A stretch of 64,000 bases of DNA from Chlamydiales bacterium (GTDB taxonomy: Bacteria > Chlamydiota > Chlamydiia > Chlamydiales > Rhabdochlamydiaceae), in contig JACPOL010000008.1 of assembly GCA_016185065.1 (NCBI GenBank), positions 124,001 to 188,000 of the forward strand. Reading direction: 5' to 3'. Numbering within the stretch: position 1 is the first letter of the stretch; every line of letters begins with the position of its first letter. The position numbers were made by a program, and so were the translations under genes. The notes below the pieces were generated by a model. That model made no database searches. It worked only from the letters and a program-made list of their open reading frames with translations, and was not told the origin of the DNA. Positions 40,909 through 50,982 of this stretch are shown piece after piece.

Positions 40909-41999
40909 AAGAGCCTCACATCGATCTTGCAGATCTGCTCGAGCACTTTTAGGTAGTGCGAGCTCATGCCGCGATGACAGATCTCTTTAACAAGAGATTG
41001 TCCTTTCTCTCCCTTCTGGAAGAGGAATTCGGAGGGCATTTCGCATAGTTCATGGGTAGAGAAATTCAGGACGATCTTGTGCGGCTGATCGGGATGGCAG
41101 GCGTAATTATAGTGAAATTGATCGTTAGTACTCAAATCGAAGGAAGAGACCATGCCAGGTGCTAGATTAGCGCACTGTGCAGGTGAGAGAAGAACTGTGA
41201 CGGGTCCGCTAGCCTTGTTATAAGTGAACTTGAGCGTCTCTTTCTGCTTCTCTGTTTTTGTAAGACTCCAGTTTAATTGGCCTGCAATCCAAGCTTGCAA
41301 GTAGAGGGCTTGGATATTGGTGTGGCAGAAGAAAGTCGAGGATGCTGCGTTAAATGAGATGCTAATCTCGCTAGCATTTTCTAGATGGGCTAGCTTGTTA
41401 GGTGTACAGAATGTGGTCGAAAGGACGTCGCGCCAATTCTCTATTCTCGCCCAATTCAAATCGGCAACATCGTTGTGCAGGACGGTGTATTGATGTAGAA
41501 GCGATTTCGCAAATGGGGGTAGTGCCTCTGAAGCTTCAGAATCAAAGATAATGCGTGTCGAAAATTTACTTATTTCCTTGAAAATCGGATCGTCGATTTT
41601 AGGGTCCTCTCCCCAGAGGAAGTAGACTGGTAGATCGGGTAGAATATGAGGGAGGATAACAAAGGGCACTCGTGAATGTTCCGATTTTGCTACATCGATC
41701 TCGATCAGATCGCAAGCAACATCCGACTCGCCAGTTGTTGCTGTAATCACCGAAACCTTAGCGGAAAGAGACCCAACTGGGGCATTTTTGTCAGATGAGA
41801 TGAAGATGATTCGAGAGGGGAACTTCTCTACGACTTTGTGTGCAATTTCGCGAATGTAATCAGCGCGCTGGCCAGACTCGGTGTAGAAAATAAGATTGAA
41901 GAGGCACGCTCTCATCTTGTTCGTTCCATCAAGATCATTCCAGATTCGAGTGAGGGTCGACTGGATTTCAGAGGTTTTAACGGGAGTTTCTCCAGGCAT
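40902..41999 (-). CDS. OpcA-like glucose-6-phosphate dehydrogenase assembly protein
   Basis: 365 residues, starting at the ATG (41999) that overlaps the zwf stop as TAATG, with GGAG 9 bases upstream. Sequence stretches such as TRIWNDLDGTNKMRACLFNLIFY, VCDLIEIDV-like strands, LPVYFLWGEDP and LNWARIENWRDVLS resemble the OpcA/Glc6PD assembly family found between zwf and pgl in cyanobacteria and actinobacteria. Position between zwf and pgl is strong context. Sequence similarity is judged by eye only. Confidence 0.65.
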   Translation of the reverse strand: MPGETPVKTSEIQSTLTRIWNDLDGTNKMRACLFNLIFYTESGQRADYIREIAHKVVEKFPSRIIFISSDKNAPVGSLSAKVSVITATTGESDVACDLIEIDVAKSEHSRVPFVILPHILPDLPVYFLWGEDPKIDDPIFKEISKFSTRIIFDSEASEALPPFAKSLLHQYTVLHNDVADLNWARIENWRDVLSTTFCTPNKLAHLENASEISISFNAASSTFFCHTNIQALYLQAWIAGQLNWSLTKTEKQKETLKFTYNKASGPVTVLLSPAQCANLAPGMVSSFDLSTNDQFHYNYACHPDQPHKIVLNFSTHELCEMPSEFLFQKGEKGQSLVKEICHRGMSSHYLKVLEQICKIDVRLLC

Positions 42000-43537
42000 T
42001 AGATGAGTCTCCATTTCCGATTGTCGCGTGCAAGCAGCTCGTCCGCTTCTGCAGGGCCCCAGCTCCCCGATTTGTAATTAGGAAACTCTTTAGGAGTCTC
42101 TTTTGCCCACTTTTCTAGTACAGGAGTCAAAAGCTTCCAAGAATTTAAAACTTCATCTTCTCTGGCAAAAAGAGTGCGGTCTCCAAAGATGCAGTCGCAG
42201 ATCAGCCTTTCATAGGCTTCAGGAGGTGCCATGCCGAAATAAGCGCCGTAGCGAAAATCCATTTTTACAGGCTGAATTGGACCCTTCGTGCCAGGTACTT
42301 TACAGTTTATTTTAAGAGAAGAGCCCTCGTCCGGTTGGATGCGGATGGCTAGTACATTGGATTCGTTCTGCTTCCCGTTCTGTTGAAAGAGGACTCCAGG
42401 AGGATCTTTGAATGTGATGGCAATCTCTGTTCCTCTCTTGGGCAGTCTTTTACCAGCGCGAACGTAGAAGGGGACTCCCGACCAGCGCCAGTTATCTATG
42501 TCTAGCCTCAGAGCTGCATAGGTCTCGACGTTAGACTGCGGATTCACATTCTTCTCTTCTCGGTATCCAATGACAGGATCCCCAGAGATAAAGCCCGGAG
42601 CATACTGCCCTCTAACAACGGCGTCTTTGCCAACTGTGCGTATGGCTTCAAGTACTTTTACCTTCTCGTTGTGGATCGCATCTGCCGACAGGTTAACTGG
42701 AGGCTCCATCGCGACAAGACAGAGAAGCTGCATCACGTGGTTCTGGATAATGTCTCGCAGAAGACCCGCCTCTTCCCAGAAGGCTCCGCGTGTGCCGATG
42801 CCGATATCTTCTGCTACGGTGATCTGCACGTGGTCGATGTGGCGATTATTCCAGAGAGATTCGAAGATCGAGTTAGCAAAGCGGAAGATCATGATGTTTT
42901 GAACTGTCTCTTTGCCCAGGTAGTGGTCGATGCGGAAGATCTGCTCTTCGTCTAAAAACTGGGTTAACTCTTTTTGTAGAGCGATAGCCGAGTTTAGATC
43001 GTGCCCAAACGGTTTTTCGATGATCACGCGCGACCACTTGTCTGTCACTGTTTTCGCATCGTAGATCAGACCAGACTTGTGAAGCTTCTCGCAGATCAGT
43101 GTAAAAAAGCTGGGTTGAGTCGATAGGTAGAAGACTCGATTAGCTCTTGTTCCCAAGCGCGTATCGAGTTCATCGAGAAACTTTTTAAGGCGCTCGTAGC
43201 CCTCGTCTAAATGAAACTCGGAGACGTGGTAGAAGATCTGCTCCTTGAAAGTGGCCCAGATCGATTCGTCGATAGGCTTTACGCGCGAGTAGCTGCCAAT
43301 TGCTTTATGCATCTCTTCGCGGAACTGCTCGTGAGTCTTCTCTCTACGCGCAAAACCGACGCACGCAAACTGGGGAGGTAGCTCGCCAGCTCTTGTGAGA
43401 TTATAGAGTGCAGGCATGAGTTTGCGAGCAGTGAGATCTCCTGTTGCCCCGAAGATAACGACAATACAAGGATCGATAAAGCGATTTGATACCCCAGGTT
43501 CTTCCAGAGGATGTGAAGAGGCTTGTGTCATACCCAC
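41999..43537 (-). CDS. zwf: Glucose-6-phosphate 1-dehydrogenase
   Basis: First oxidative pentose phosphate enzyme; yields NADPH. 512 residues. NADP-binding FGATGDLTARKLMPALYNL is near the N-terminus, the substrate-binding RIDHYLGKETVQN near residue 205, and GVPFYVRAGKRLPKRGTEI in the C-terminal domain. First gene of the zwf-opcA-pgl group. The family D palindrome at 43558-43726 separates it from ruvX and begins 21 bases upstream of its start, so it may influence expression. Confidence 0.96.
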   Translation of the reverse strand: MGMTQASSHPLEEPGVSNRFIDPCIVVIFGATGDLTARKLMPALYNLTRAGELPPQFACVGFARREKTHEQFREEMHKAIGSYSRVKPIDESIWATFKEQIFYHVSEFHLDEGYERLKKFLDELDTRLGTRANRVFYLSTQPSFFTLICEKLHKSGLIYDAKTVTDKWSRVIIEKPFGHDLNSAIALQKELTQFLDEEQIFRIDHYLGKETVQNIMIFRFANSIFESLWNNRHIDHVQITVAEDIGIGTRGAFWEEAGLLRDIIQNHVMQLLCLVAMEPPVNLSADAIHNEKVKVLEAIRTVGKDAVVRGQYAPGFISGDPVIGYREEKNVNPQSNVETYAALRLDIDNWRWSGVPFYVRAGKRLPKRGTEIAITFKDPPGVLFQQNGKQNESNVLAIRIQPDEGSSLKINCKVPGTKGPIQPVKMDFRYGAYFGMAPPEAYERLICDCIFGDRTLFAREDEVLNSWKLLTPVLEKWAKETPKEFPNYKSGSWGPAEADELLARDNRKWRLI

Positions 43538-43557
43538 CTTACAGAGAAACTTTTCGA

Positions 43558-43726
43558 ATTATTAACCAGAGCCGTACATAGGTGACAAATAGCTTACTGC
43601 GGCTTTGCCAAATCGATCTTTAAACCGCAGGCCGTAGTGCAGGAATACTGTCCTGCGGTTTAAAGATCGATTTTGCTTTGCCTCGTTAGCGCTCTTTGCC
43701 ACCTATTTACGGCTCTGGTTAATAAT
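43558..43726. repeat. Palindromic repeat, family D (169 bp)
   Basis: Terminal inverted repeats of 27 bases with one mismatch, starting ATTATTAACCAGAGCCGTA at the left and mirrored at the right. An inner inverted pair (AAATCGATCTTTAAACCGCA and its complement) flanks a short central loop. The right end holds the ruvX stop codon and last Tyr codon. It lies in an otherwise compact minus-strand run pyrG-ruvX-zwf-opcA-pgl. No coding capacity for a transposase. Confidence 0.85.
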
Positions 43727-44141
43727 GTTTGGAATCGAGAAAATTTTGAAGAAGAATCGTTGCCGAGATCCCATCAATTACGCCTTTGCGTTTTTTATGT
43801 CCGACGTCTGCCTCTTTCAGCATGCGCTCGCCCATTGCGGTTGTCAATCTCTCATCGCGTAGAACGACTGGGAGGTTGGACTCCTTTTCTAAAAGTGCGG
43901 CGAAACTCCGCACCTCAGTGGACATTGGGCTCTCTTTTCCATTTAAAAAGAGAGGCAGGCCGATGATGATAGTTTGGAGTGGCCCAAGAAGAAGGAGCTC
44001 TCTCCAGACGTGAGCAGCTGTCTCTTCCAAGGTTTTTTTTGTAAGAATTGCAGCGCGAGGAAGCGCGATCATCTGGCGCTCATCCGAGAGGGCAAGACCG
44101 ATGCGCGCCTTTCCAAAATCTAGAGCTGCTACTCGTGCCAC
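43719..44141 (-). CDS. ruvX: Putative pre-16S rRNA nuclease / Holliday junction resolvase-like YqgF
   Basis: About 140 residues. RNase H-like fold family with AALDFGKARIGLALSD, IIIGLPLFLNGKES and VVLRDERLTTAMGERML giving the acidic active-site residues. I chose the GTG at 44141, preceded by GGAG and 4 bases after the pyrG stop; an ATG at 44177 would overlap pyrG by 32 bases. The stop is inside the family D repeat. Order pyrG-yqgF-zwf matches Chlamydia. Confidence 0.9.
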   Translation of the reverse strand: MARVAALDFGKARIGLALSDERQMIALPRAAILTKKTLEETAAHVWRELLLLGPLQTIIIGLPLFLNGKESPMSTEVRSFAALLEKESNLPVVLRDERLTTAMGERMLKEADVGHKKRKGVIDGISATILLQNFLDSKHY

Positions 44142-44145
44142 CTTA

Positions 44146-45768
44146 CTACTCTCCGCGTGCTGCGCGCTGCTGAACAAGCGCTTTTACAAAGTCGCGGAAG
44201 AGGGGGTGTGGATCTGTAGGCTTCGATTTAAATTCTGGATGAAACTGCACGCCAACCATCCAGGGGTGGTCTTGTACTTCTGCAATCTCGCAAAGCTTGC
44301 TGTTTTCAAGAACGCCAGTGAGTAGAAGACCCTGTTTTTCACACGCATCTTTAAATGCGTTGTTGAACTCCCATCTATGTCTATGGCGCTCAGAGATCAG
44401 TGTTGTTCCGTAAGCCTTTTCAGCTTTAGAGCCCTTCTTAATTTGGCAGTTGTAAGCTCCAAGGCGCATCGTGCCGCCGAGGTTTTCCACATCTTTCTGT
44501 TCGCTTAGTAGCGAGATCACTGGGTGAGGAGTGTTGGGGTCTACTTCGGTTGAGTTAGCATCTTTGTAGCCGAGCACGTGTCTTGCAAATTCTACGCACA
44601 TGATCTGCATTCCGAGGCATAAACCAAAGAAAGGAATCTTCTTTTCACGGCAGTGTTTTGCAGTGAGGATCTTTCCAATCCAGCCGCGTTCGCCAAATCC
44701 GCCTGGAACCAGATAGCCATCGCATCCAGTGAGAATCTTTTCAACGTCTTCAGCGCTTTGAATTTTATCCGATTCGAACCTGCGGATTTCAATCTCAACC
44801 TGGCTCGCAATTGCTCCGTGGTGGAGGGCTTCAAAGACAGATTTGTAGGCGTCCTGGTGTTGAAGATATTTTCCCACGATTCCGACTACGACTTTGCCTT
44901 TCGGATGGCGCATCTTGTGAAGCATTGTCTCCCACTTCGAGAGATCAGCACGAGACTCCGGCAGGCCTAGCATTTTGCAGATCTTATCATCCAATCCCTG
45001 CTTGTTCAGGCTGATCGGCACCTCATAGATGCTAAACTCGACATCTACCTCATCCATCACAGCGTCGCGTGGAACGCTGCAGAATAGGCTGATCTTGTCC
45101 TTGTTCTCTTCGCTTAGGCTCTCTTCGCAACGGCAGAGAATAACATCGGGGATAATTCCAATGCCGCGCAGAATCTGAACGGAGTGTTGAGTCGGCTTCG
45201 TCTTGACTTCGCCTGCAGCTTTGAGATAGGGGATGTAGGTTAGGTGAATGTTTAAACAGTCTCTTGGCCGTTCGTAACGAAACTGGCGTATCGCTTCAAA
45301 AAAGGGTAGAGACTCGATATCTCCCACGGTGCCGCCAATTTCAACAATCACGACATCTGTTAAAAGCTGATGGGTGGAGGCGTTCTGGATGCGCTGTTTA
45401 ATCTCATCGGTCACGTGAGGGATCACCTGTACAGTTTTTCCCAAATAGTCTCCGCGGCGCTCGCGCTTAATTACAGCTTCGTAGATCTGGCCAGAAGTTG
45501 CATTTGAAGAGCGGCTGATCGGTGCGTTTGTGTAGCGGTAGTAGTGACCGAGATCGAGATCTGTCTCAGCTCCATCGTCCGTTACGTAGACCTCGCCGTG
45601 CTGGAAGGGGTTCATCGTTCCTGGATCGACGTTTAGATAAGGATCGAGCTTAAGCATGCTGACTTTAAGGCCTCGGCTCTCTAAGAGCATGGCGATAGAA
45701 GCAGAGGTTAATCCTTTACCTAGAGAGGAGACCACTCCTCCACTCATAAAAATATATTTCGTATGCAT
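44146..45768 (-). CDS. pyrG: CTP synthase
   Basis: Makes CTP from UTP, ATP and glutamine. 540 residues. Synthase domain with FMSGGVVSSLGKGLTSAS and VIVEIGGTVGDIESLPFFEA; C-terminal class I glutaminase domain with LVPGGFGERG, the catalytic Cys in FFGLCLGMQ, and HPEFKSKP near the end with the catalytic His and Glu. First gene of the pyrG-ruvX-zwf-opcA-pgl run. Confidence 0.96.
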   Translation of the reverse strand: MHTKYIFMSGGVVSSLGKGLTSASIAMLLESRGLKVSMLKLDPYLNVDPGTMNPFQHGEVYVTDDGAETDLDLGHYYRYTNAPISRSSNATSGQIYEAVIKRERRGDYLGKTVQVIPHVTDEIKQRIQNASTHQLLTDVVIVEIGGTVGDIESLPFFEAIRQFRYERPRDCLNIHLTYIPYLKAAGEVKTKPTQHSVQILRGIGIIPDVILCRCEESLSEENKDKISLFCSVPRDAVMDEVDVEFSIYEVPISLNKQGLDDKICKMLGLPESRADLSKWETMLHKMRHPKGKVVVGIVGKYLQHQDAYKSVFEALHHGAIASQVEIEIRRFESDKIQSAEDVEKILTGCDGYLVPGGFGERGWIGKILTAKHCREKKIPFFGLCLGMQIMCVEFARHVLGYKDANSTEVDPNTPHPVISLLSEQKDVENLGGTMRLGAYNCQIKKGSKAEKAYGTTLISERHRHRWEFNNAFKDACEKQGLLLTGVLENSKLCEIAEVQDHPWMVGVQFHPEFKSKPTDPHPLFRDFVKALVQQRAARGE

Positions 45769-45810
45769 AGAATGTCTGGGTTGAAAAACTGAATATTAAT
45801 CGTCTAAAAC

Positions 45811-46188
45811 TTAAAACTCAATCCGCTTCTGGATTTCGTCAGTGATCTTTGCTGTGATCAGAGAAAATTCTGTCAGCTGTTCTCTGTTAAAGGTGTCTTG
45901 ATGAGTATTTAAAAATTGAAATTCGGTATCCAGATGCGACATGACGTCGGGGGCGATAGATGGTGGAACTATTTTCTTTAAAACCTCAATATCTTTTCCA
46001 AGCGCTTCAAAAGCTACTGCCATCTCTTTCTGCCCGCGCTCCCCAGAGTAGTACTTAATGATCTGCTCAATTTTATGCGTATGAGCCTCTATCTCTTTCG
46101 CCTTTTCTAAGGCTTCTTTTGGGAGACGAATGGGCCTCTCTCCTTCAGGTGGAGGTAGGTTCCGAGGTGATATGCCAGATATGTTCAT
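45811..46188 (-). CDS. Small helical unknown protein
   Basis: 125 residues from ATG 46188 (MNISGISPRNLPPPEGERPI); an ATG 18 bases upstream is possible. Mostly charged helices (LPKEALEKAKEIEAHTHKIE), no signal peptide or membrane segment, no recognised domain. Separate from pyrG by 42 bases, divergent from sdaA. Pro-rich start plus helical bundle is common among chlamydial effector-like or chaperone-like small proteins, but nothing specific can be said. Confidence 0.6.
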   Translation of the reverse strand: MNISGISPRNLPPPEGERPIRLPKEALEKAKEIEAHTHKIEQIIKYYSGERGQKEMAVAFEALGKDIEVLKKIVPPSIAPDVMSHLDTEFQFLNTHQDTFNREQLTEFSLITAKITDEIQKRIEF

Positions 46189-46305
46189 GGTACTTGCATA
46201 TAACACTTTTTTGAATTGAATCCACTTTTTCTTGTTATCAAAGAAAAAAACAGCTAAAAGAATATGCCTCTGCCTGTTATGTAATAATTTAAAAGGGGGA
46301 ATGCC

Positions 46306-47712
46306 ATGGCAATCAGCGTTTCAACTCCAGTTAGTCTCTTTCAACTTTTCTCAATAGGAATCGGTCCTTCTAGCTCACATACCGTAGGCCCCATGCGTGC
46401 GGCCAGACTCTTTGTTTCCCAACTTTCAGACTTAGAAGAGGTTGGTTCTATTACTGTGGAGCTTTTCGGTTCACTCGCAATGACTGGTACGGGTCATGCA
46501 ACAGATATCGCCGTTGTTCTCGGCCTTGAAGGAAATCTGCCCGAGGCGATAGACCCCAACCAGATACCCGCAATTTTAGATAGAATTGAGAAGAGCGGTT
46601 TTTTAAGAGTTCTCGGCAAGGCCCGCATCCCTTTTAAGATGAGTCAACACCTCATCTTCCATAAAGGAAAGAGCTTGCCCTTCCATCCGAATGCGATGCG
46701 CATCACAGCTAAAGACATCTCAGGCAGCGAGCTGCTATCGACTATCTACTACTCTACAGGCGGCGGTTTTGTCATCACACACGAACAGGCTTTTGGGCAG
46801 GAGATGGCAGTGCCTCAAGATGAGGTCTCTCTACCTTACCCTTTTAGAACGGCTCAAGAGCTATTAGACCTCTGCTCGCAAAACGAGATGATGATCTACG
46901 ATCTAATGATAGAGAATGAGAAGGTCTGGCGCACAGAAGAGGAGATCGGAGAGGGGATATTAAAGATCTGGAAGGTGATGCAGGATTGCGTTAAACGAGG
47001 CTGCATGCAAGAGGGAGTTCTGCCCGGCGGCTTAGAGGTGAAACGCCGCGCTTCACAGCTCTATCAAAAGCTCTCTCAAAATGGCGCAGATCTAATCAAT
47101 GACCCGTCCGAAATTTTTGACTGGGTAAGCCTCTATGCCCTCGCCGTTAATGAAGAGAATGCAGCGGGCGGTAAAGTCGTCACTGCGCCCACAAATGGCG
47201 CTTCCGGAATCGTTCCTGCAGTTCTTCACTACTACCAGAATTTTACTCCTTCGCCTTCCGAAGAAGGGATTAAACGCTTCTTTCTCACAGCAGCAGCAGT
47301 CGGCATTCTCTACAAAGAGGGGGCATCGCTTTCAGGTGCGGAGATGGGCTGTCAGGGAGAAGTGGGAGTTGCATGCTCAATGGCAGCAGCCGGACTTACC
47401 GCAGCTCTTGGCGGCACAAACGCCCAGATCGAAAACGCCGCTGAAATTGGCATGGAGCACAACCTCGGTCTGACCTGCGACCCTGTTGCAGGACTCGTGC
47501 AGGTTCCTTGCATCGAAAGAAATACGATGGGCTCAATCAAAGCAATCAACGCCTCGCGCCTTGCAATGCACGGAGATGGAACGCACCGCGTCTCTCTGGA
47601 CGAGGTAATTGCCGCCATGAAGCAGACAGGAAACGACATGAAGAGCATCTACAAAGAGACCTCGGAAGGTGGACTTGCCGTCGCCGTCTCAGTAAACCTT
47701 CCCGCATGTTAA
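46306..47712 (+). CDS. sdaA: L-serine dehydratase (iron-sulfur type, single chain)
   Basis: Deaminates L-serine to pyruvate and ammonia using a 4Fe-4S cluster. 468 residues. The beta-type N-terminal domain has [19 protein letters not shown]; the alpha-type domain has [20 protein letters not shown], the Cys-containing [17 protein letters not shown] and [24 protein letters not shown] lies before the ATG. It would let the organism use host serine as a pyruvate source. Its end overlaps the start of the phosphofructokinase gene by 7 bases. Confidence 0.94.
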   Translation: MAISVSTPVSLFQLFSIGIGPSSSHTVGPMRAARLFVSQLSDLEEVGSITVELFGSLAMTGTGHATDIAVVLGLEGNLPEAIDPNQIPAILDRIEKSGFLRVLGKARIPFKMSQHLIFHKGKSLPFHPNAMRITAKDISGSELLSTIYYSTGGGFVITHEQAFGQEMAVPQDEVSLPYPFRTAQELLDLCSQNEMMIYDLMIENEKVWRTEEEIGEGILKIWKVMQDCVKRGCMQEGVLPGGLEVKRRASQLYQKLSQNGADLINDPSEIFDWVSLYALAVNEENAAGGKVVTAPTNGASGIVPAVLHYYQNFTPSPSEEGIKRFFLTAAAVGILYKEGASLSGAEMGCQGEVGVACSMAAAGLTAALGGTNAQIENAAEIGMEHNLGLTCDPVAGLVQVPCIERNTMGSIKAINASRLAMHGDGTHRVSLDEVIAAMKQTGNDMKSIYKETSEGGLAVAVSVNLPAC

Positions 47713-49307
47713 CGCCACTTGAGAGAGCAAGACAAGCTTGGAAGCCTCAGCTGCCTTCTCTTTTGCAAGAGATCTCGTCTGTTGTTTTTAAATCTGAGGG
47801 GCCCTCTGCCCCATCTAAAGATGCAGCTCAGTTGAAAGCACTCTTTCCGCATACGTTTGGACAGCCAGTTTTGATAGGGGAGAAGGGGAAGGGGAGCGCA
47901 AAGCGCCCTCTTAAAGTTGGCGTCGTGCTCTCGGGCGGGCAAGCTGCCGGCGGCCACAATGTTATTGCAGGACTTTTCGACGCTCTAAAATCTCTTCACT
48001 CTAGCAGCACACTACTCGGATTTCTGAATGGCCCAAACGGCATCATCGAGGGCAAATATAAAGAGCTCACACAGGAGCTGATTGCACCCTATCGCAATCA
48101 GGGCGGCTTTGACATCATCGGTTCGGGGAGAACCAAGATTGAGAGCGAAGAGCAGCTCTCGGCAGCTCTCTCCAACATGCAAAAGCTTAAGCTCGATGCG
48201 CTTGTTATTATCGGCGGCGACGACTCCAATACTAATGCGGCGCTTCTTGCAGAGTACTTCCTAAAGCACGAGTGTCAAACTCGAGTGGTCGGAGTTCCAA
48301 AAACGATCGATGGCGACTTAAAGAACGCCTATGTTGAGATCCCCTTTGGCTTTGATACCGCCTGCAAAACGTACGCTGAGTTAATTGGCAATATTGCAAG
48401 AGACGCCCTCTCTGCAAAAAAGTATACCCACTTTATCAAACTGATGGGCAGATCCGCTTCCCACATCACCCTTGAATGTGCACTTGCTACGCAGCCCAAT
48501 TTTGCAATCATCGGTGAAGAGTGTGCTGAAAAAAGGACCACTCTGAAGCAGCTCGTCTCCGAAATCTGTGCAGTGATCTGCAAGCGCGCAGAGCAAGGAA
48601 AGAATTATGGAGTCATTCTTATCCCTGAAGGACTCGTTGAATTTCTTCCTGAGATGAAGCTTCTTATCTCTGAATTAAGCGGTTTCTCTTCTCAAACACC
48701 TGAAGACGTTGCTCTGAGGCTATCTCCTGCATCGAAGAGCTGCTTCGAAGCTCTACCCAAACACATCCAGAGACAGCTCCTGCTCGAGCGCGATCCCCAC
48801 GGAAATATTCAACTTTCGCTTATTGAGACAGAACTACTTCTTATCGAGCTCGTACAAGAGGAGATCGGAAGGCTAAAAAAGCTGGGGGTCTACAAAGGCA
48901 AGTTCACTCCCTTCCACCACTTTTTTGGGTATGAAGGAAGAGCTGGATTTCCCTCCAATTTTGATGCAAGCTACTGCTACGCCTTAGGCCATACAGCCGC
49001 GCTGCTCCTCGCCGCAGGTCACACGGGATACATGGCCGCACTACTGAATTTGCGTCAGCCCGTTTCAAATTGGCAGCCTGTCGGAGTGCCTCTCACCATG
49101 CTGATGCACCTAGAAATGAGAGGAGGAAGAGAGAAGCCTCTAATTCAAAAGGCGCTCGTAGATCTCAAAGGAGGCGCATTTAAGCGGTTTCAGAAAGCAA
49201 GAGAGAGCTGGCTCGCTAGCGACCTCTACAAGTATCCCGGTCCTATTCAGTTTTTCGGAGAAGCTGAGCTTACCGATTCCATACCACACTCAATGAGGGA
49301 GGAGTAG
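47706..49307 (+). CDS. pfp: PPi-dependent 6-phosphofructokinase (long beta-type)
   Basis: 533 residues from the ATG at 47706 ([12 protein letters not shown]), which overlaps the sdaA stop. Phosphorylates fructose 6-phosphate reversibly with pyrophosphate. Motifs: [30 protein letters not shown] and [10 protein letters not shown]; the GGDDS form and PKTIDGD are typical of PPi enzymes rather than ATP enzymes. Length and sequence fit the long type known in chlamydiae and plants. Directly followed by the next gene without a gap. Confidence 0.93.
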   Translation: MLTPLERARQAWKPQLPSLLQEISSVVFKSEGPSAPSKDAAQLKALFPHTFGQPVLIGEKGKGSAKRPLKVGVVLSGGQAAGGHNVIAGLFDALKSLHSSSTLLGFLNGPNGIIEGKYKELTQELIAPYRNQGGFDIIGSGRTKIESEEQLSAALSNMQKLKLDALVIIGGDDSNTNAALLAEYFLKHECQTRVVGVPKTIDGDLKNAYVEIPFGFDTACKTYAELIGNIARDALSAKKYTHFIKLMGRSASHITLECALATQPNFAIIGEECAEKRTTLKQLVSEICAVICKRAEQGKNYGVILIPEGLVEFLPEMKLLISELSGFSSQTPEDVALRLSPASKSCFEALPKHIQRQLLLERDPHGNIQLSLIETELLLIELVQEEIGRLKKLGVYKGKFTPFHHFFGYEGRAGFPSNFDASYCYALGHTAALLLAAGHTGYMAALLNLRQPVSNWQPVGVPLTMLMHLEMRGGREKPLIQKALVDLKGGAFKRFQKARESWLASDLYKYPGPIQFFGEAELTDSIPHSMREE

Positions 49308-50321
49308 ATGGAAAAAAGAGCCTGTCCCAAGCTATCAAAGCGCAGAGGCCGGCGGCCTTGCTACTATAATCCTCACTGCCCAGATTCAAAACGCACGCTA
49401 CTCGACGTCTTTCTCTGGAAGGTGGGCTACTACGACGCTCCTGTAAAAGAGCCGCGCGCACCAGAAGGCTTCTCTTATCCCATTCCAAATGCGCCTTTAG
49501 ATCCATCCGCTCCAACCGTTACCTGGATCAACCACTCCACATTTCTAATTCGTATTAATGGCTTAAACATCCTCACCGATCCCATCTGGAGCGAGCGCTG
49601 CTCTCCCATCTCGTTTTTAGGCCCGAAAAGAAAGCACCTCCCTCCCATCGAGATCGCTGCGCTTCCTCAGATCGACCTCGTCCTGATCAGCCACGACCAC
49701 TACGACCATCTCGACAAGAGAACAGTGCGTGCGCTCGCCAGAAGATTTCCCAAGATCATCTGGCTCGTTCCCAAAGGAGTGAAGCGCTGGTTTGATAAGC
49801 AGAAGATCGCCTCCGTGTGCGAGTGCAGCTGGTGGGAGGATCTGGAGCTCGCCTTCCCAAAGCTGCATCTGAAAGCCACAGCAGTTCCCGCACAGCACTA
49901 CTCCGGAAGAAGTGCAAGAGATCTAAACACCACTCTCTGGGCCGGCTGGATTGTCGAGTTCCGAAGAGAAAGTGAGCTTCCCAAATCCCTCTATTTCGTC
50001 GGAGATACCGGCTATAATCCCCACGACTTTAAACAGATTGGCAAACTCTGGCCTCAGATCGACCTCAGCCTCATTCCCATCGGCGCCTACCAGCCCCGGA
50101 AGTTCATGTCTCCTGTGCATATCGGCCCCAAAGAGGCTGTGCTCATTCACAAAGAGGTGAGCGCAAAGCTGAGCATCGGCATGCACTGGAAGACCTTCCC
50201 CTCCCTCTCGGATGAAGGGGCTTCTCAGCCTCCATTTGATCTTCTTAACGCGATGAGGGAGGAGAGGCTTAACCCCGCAACCTTTCTTGCACTAGAGCCA
50301 GGCCATGAGATCAATTGGTGA
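49308..50321 (+). CDS. Metallo-beta-lactamase-fold hydrolase (NAPE-PLD/UlaG-like)
   Basis: 337 residues. The metal motif HDHYDHLD is in LISHDHYDHLDKRTV, with VTWINHSTFLIRINGLNILT at the N-terminus, PAQHYSGRSARDLNTTLW, FVGDTGYNPHDF and IGMHWKTFPS. This pattern fits the N-acyl-phosphatidylethanolamine phospholipase D-like branch of the superfamily. A lipid phosphodiesterase role is therefore possible but unproven. The start follows the pfp stop directly; the end overlaps the methyltransferase gene by 17 bases. Confidence 0.82.
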   Translation: MEKRACPKLSKRRGRRPCYYNPHCPDSKRTLLDVFLWKVGYYDAPVKEPRAPEGFSYPIPNAPLDPSAPTVTWINHSTFLIRINGLNILTDPIWSERCSPISFLGPKRKHLPPIEIAALPQIDLVLISHDHYDHLDKRTVRALARRFPKIIWLVPKGVKRWFDKQKIASVCECSWWEDLELAFPKLHLKATAVPAQHYSGRSARDLNTTLWAGWIVEFRRESELPKSLYFVGDTGYNPHDFKQIGKLWPQIDLSLIPIGAYQPRKFMSPVHIGPKEAVLIHKEVSAKLSIGMHWKTFPSLSDEGASQPPFDLLNAMREERLNPATFLALEPGHEINW

Positions 50322-50982
50322 AGCGCTCTATCTGCCGCTTCTTAAAGCTCTAGTCGCCTTTCGGGCATGGAAAGAGGAGAGGCAGGTTCAAGCTCGCTAC
50401 TACAAAAACCCCGTTTTTAAGCAGATAGATCAGAGGCTTAAACAGATCTACTCTTCTCGAGACCCCTTCCAGATTAGCAGAGAGTTTCTGCAGAGAAGGG
50501 GAGATCCAGAGATCTACGCCTATGGCGAGACCCCGCTAACCGTGCTTGAAGAGATTGGAAGAGAGTGCGGCCTCTCCGAGACCGATACTTTCCTAGACCT
50601 CGGTTGCGGAACAGGTAGAGGCCTCTTCTTCCTAGCAGAAGAGTTTGGCTGCAAAGTAGTGGGCATCGACTGGATCTCCGAGTTTACAAACAATGCAAAT
50701 AAGATCGCTGGAAAGAGGGCATTTTTTGCTACCCAGAACATCCTCGATGCAGACCTCTCTCAAGCTACGGTGATCTACCTCTACGGAACCTGCCTTGAAG
50801 ATGAGACGATCCTCGCGCTTATCCAGCGTTTTAAACAGCTCCCTTTGTCCTGTAAAATCCTCACCGTGAGCTACCCCTTAAGCGACTATGACCCCTCTTT
50901 TTCGATTCAAAAAATTTTTACATCCCAATTTCCTTGGGGAACGACAGAAATTTATCTAAATATTTATCAATCAAAATTTTAA
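50305..50982 (+). CDS. Class I SAM-dependent methyltransferase
   Basis: 225 residues. SAM-binding motif I FLDLGCGTGRGLFFLAEE (about residues 98-115), followed by KVVGIDWISEFTN with the acidic residue of motif II, and TVIYLYGTCLED. The N-terminal 85 residues are charged helices. The substrate is unknown. It resembles histone-Lys DOT1-like or small-molecule methyltransferases only in the Rossmann core. It is the last gene of a tight run sdaA-pfp-MBL-methyltransferase. Confidence 0.8.
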   Translation: MRSIGEALYLPLLKALVAFRAWKEERQVQARYYKNPVFKQIDQRLKQIYSSRDPFQISREFLQRRGDPEIYAYGETPLTVLEEIGRECGLSETDTFLDLGCGTGRGLFFLAEEFGCKVVGIDWISEFTNNANKIAGKRAFFATQNILDADLSQATVIYLYGTCLEDETILALIQRFKQLPLSCKILTVSYPLSDYDPSFSIQKIFTSQFPWGTTEIYLNIYQSKF

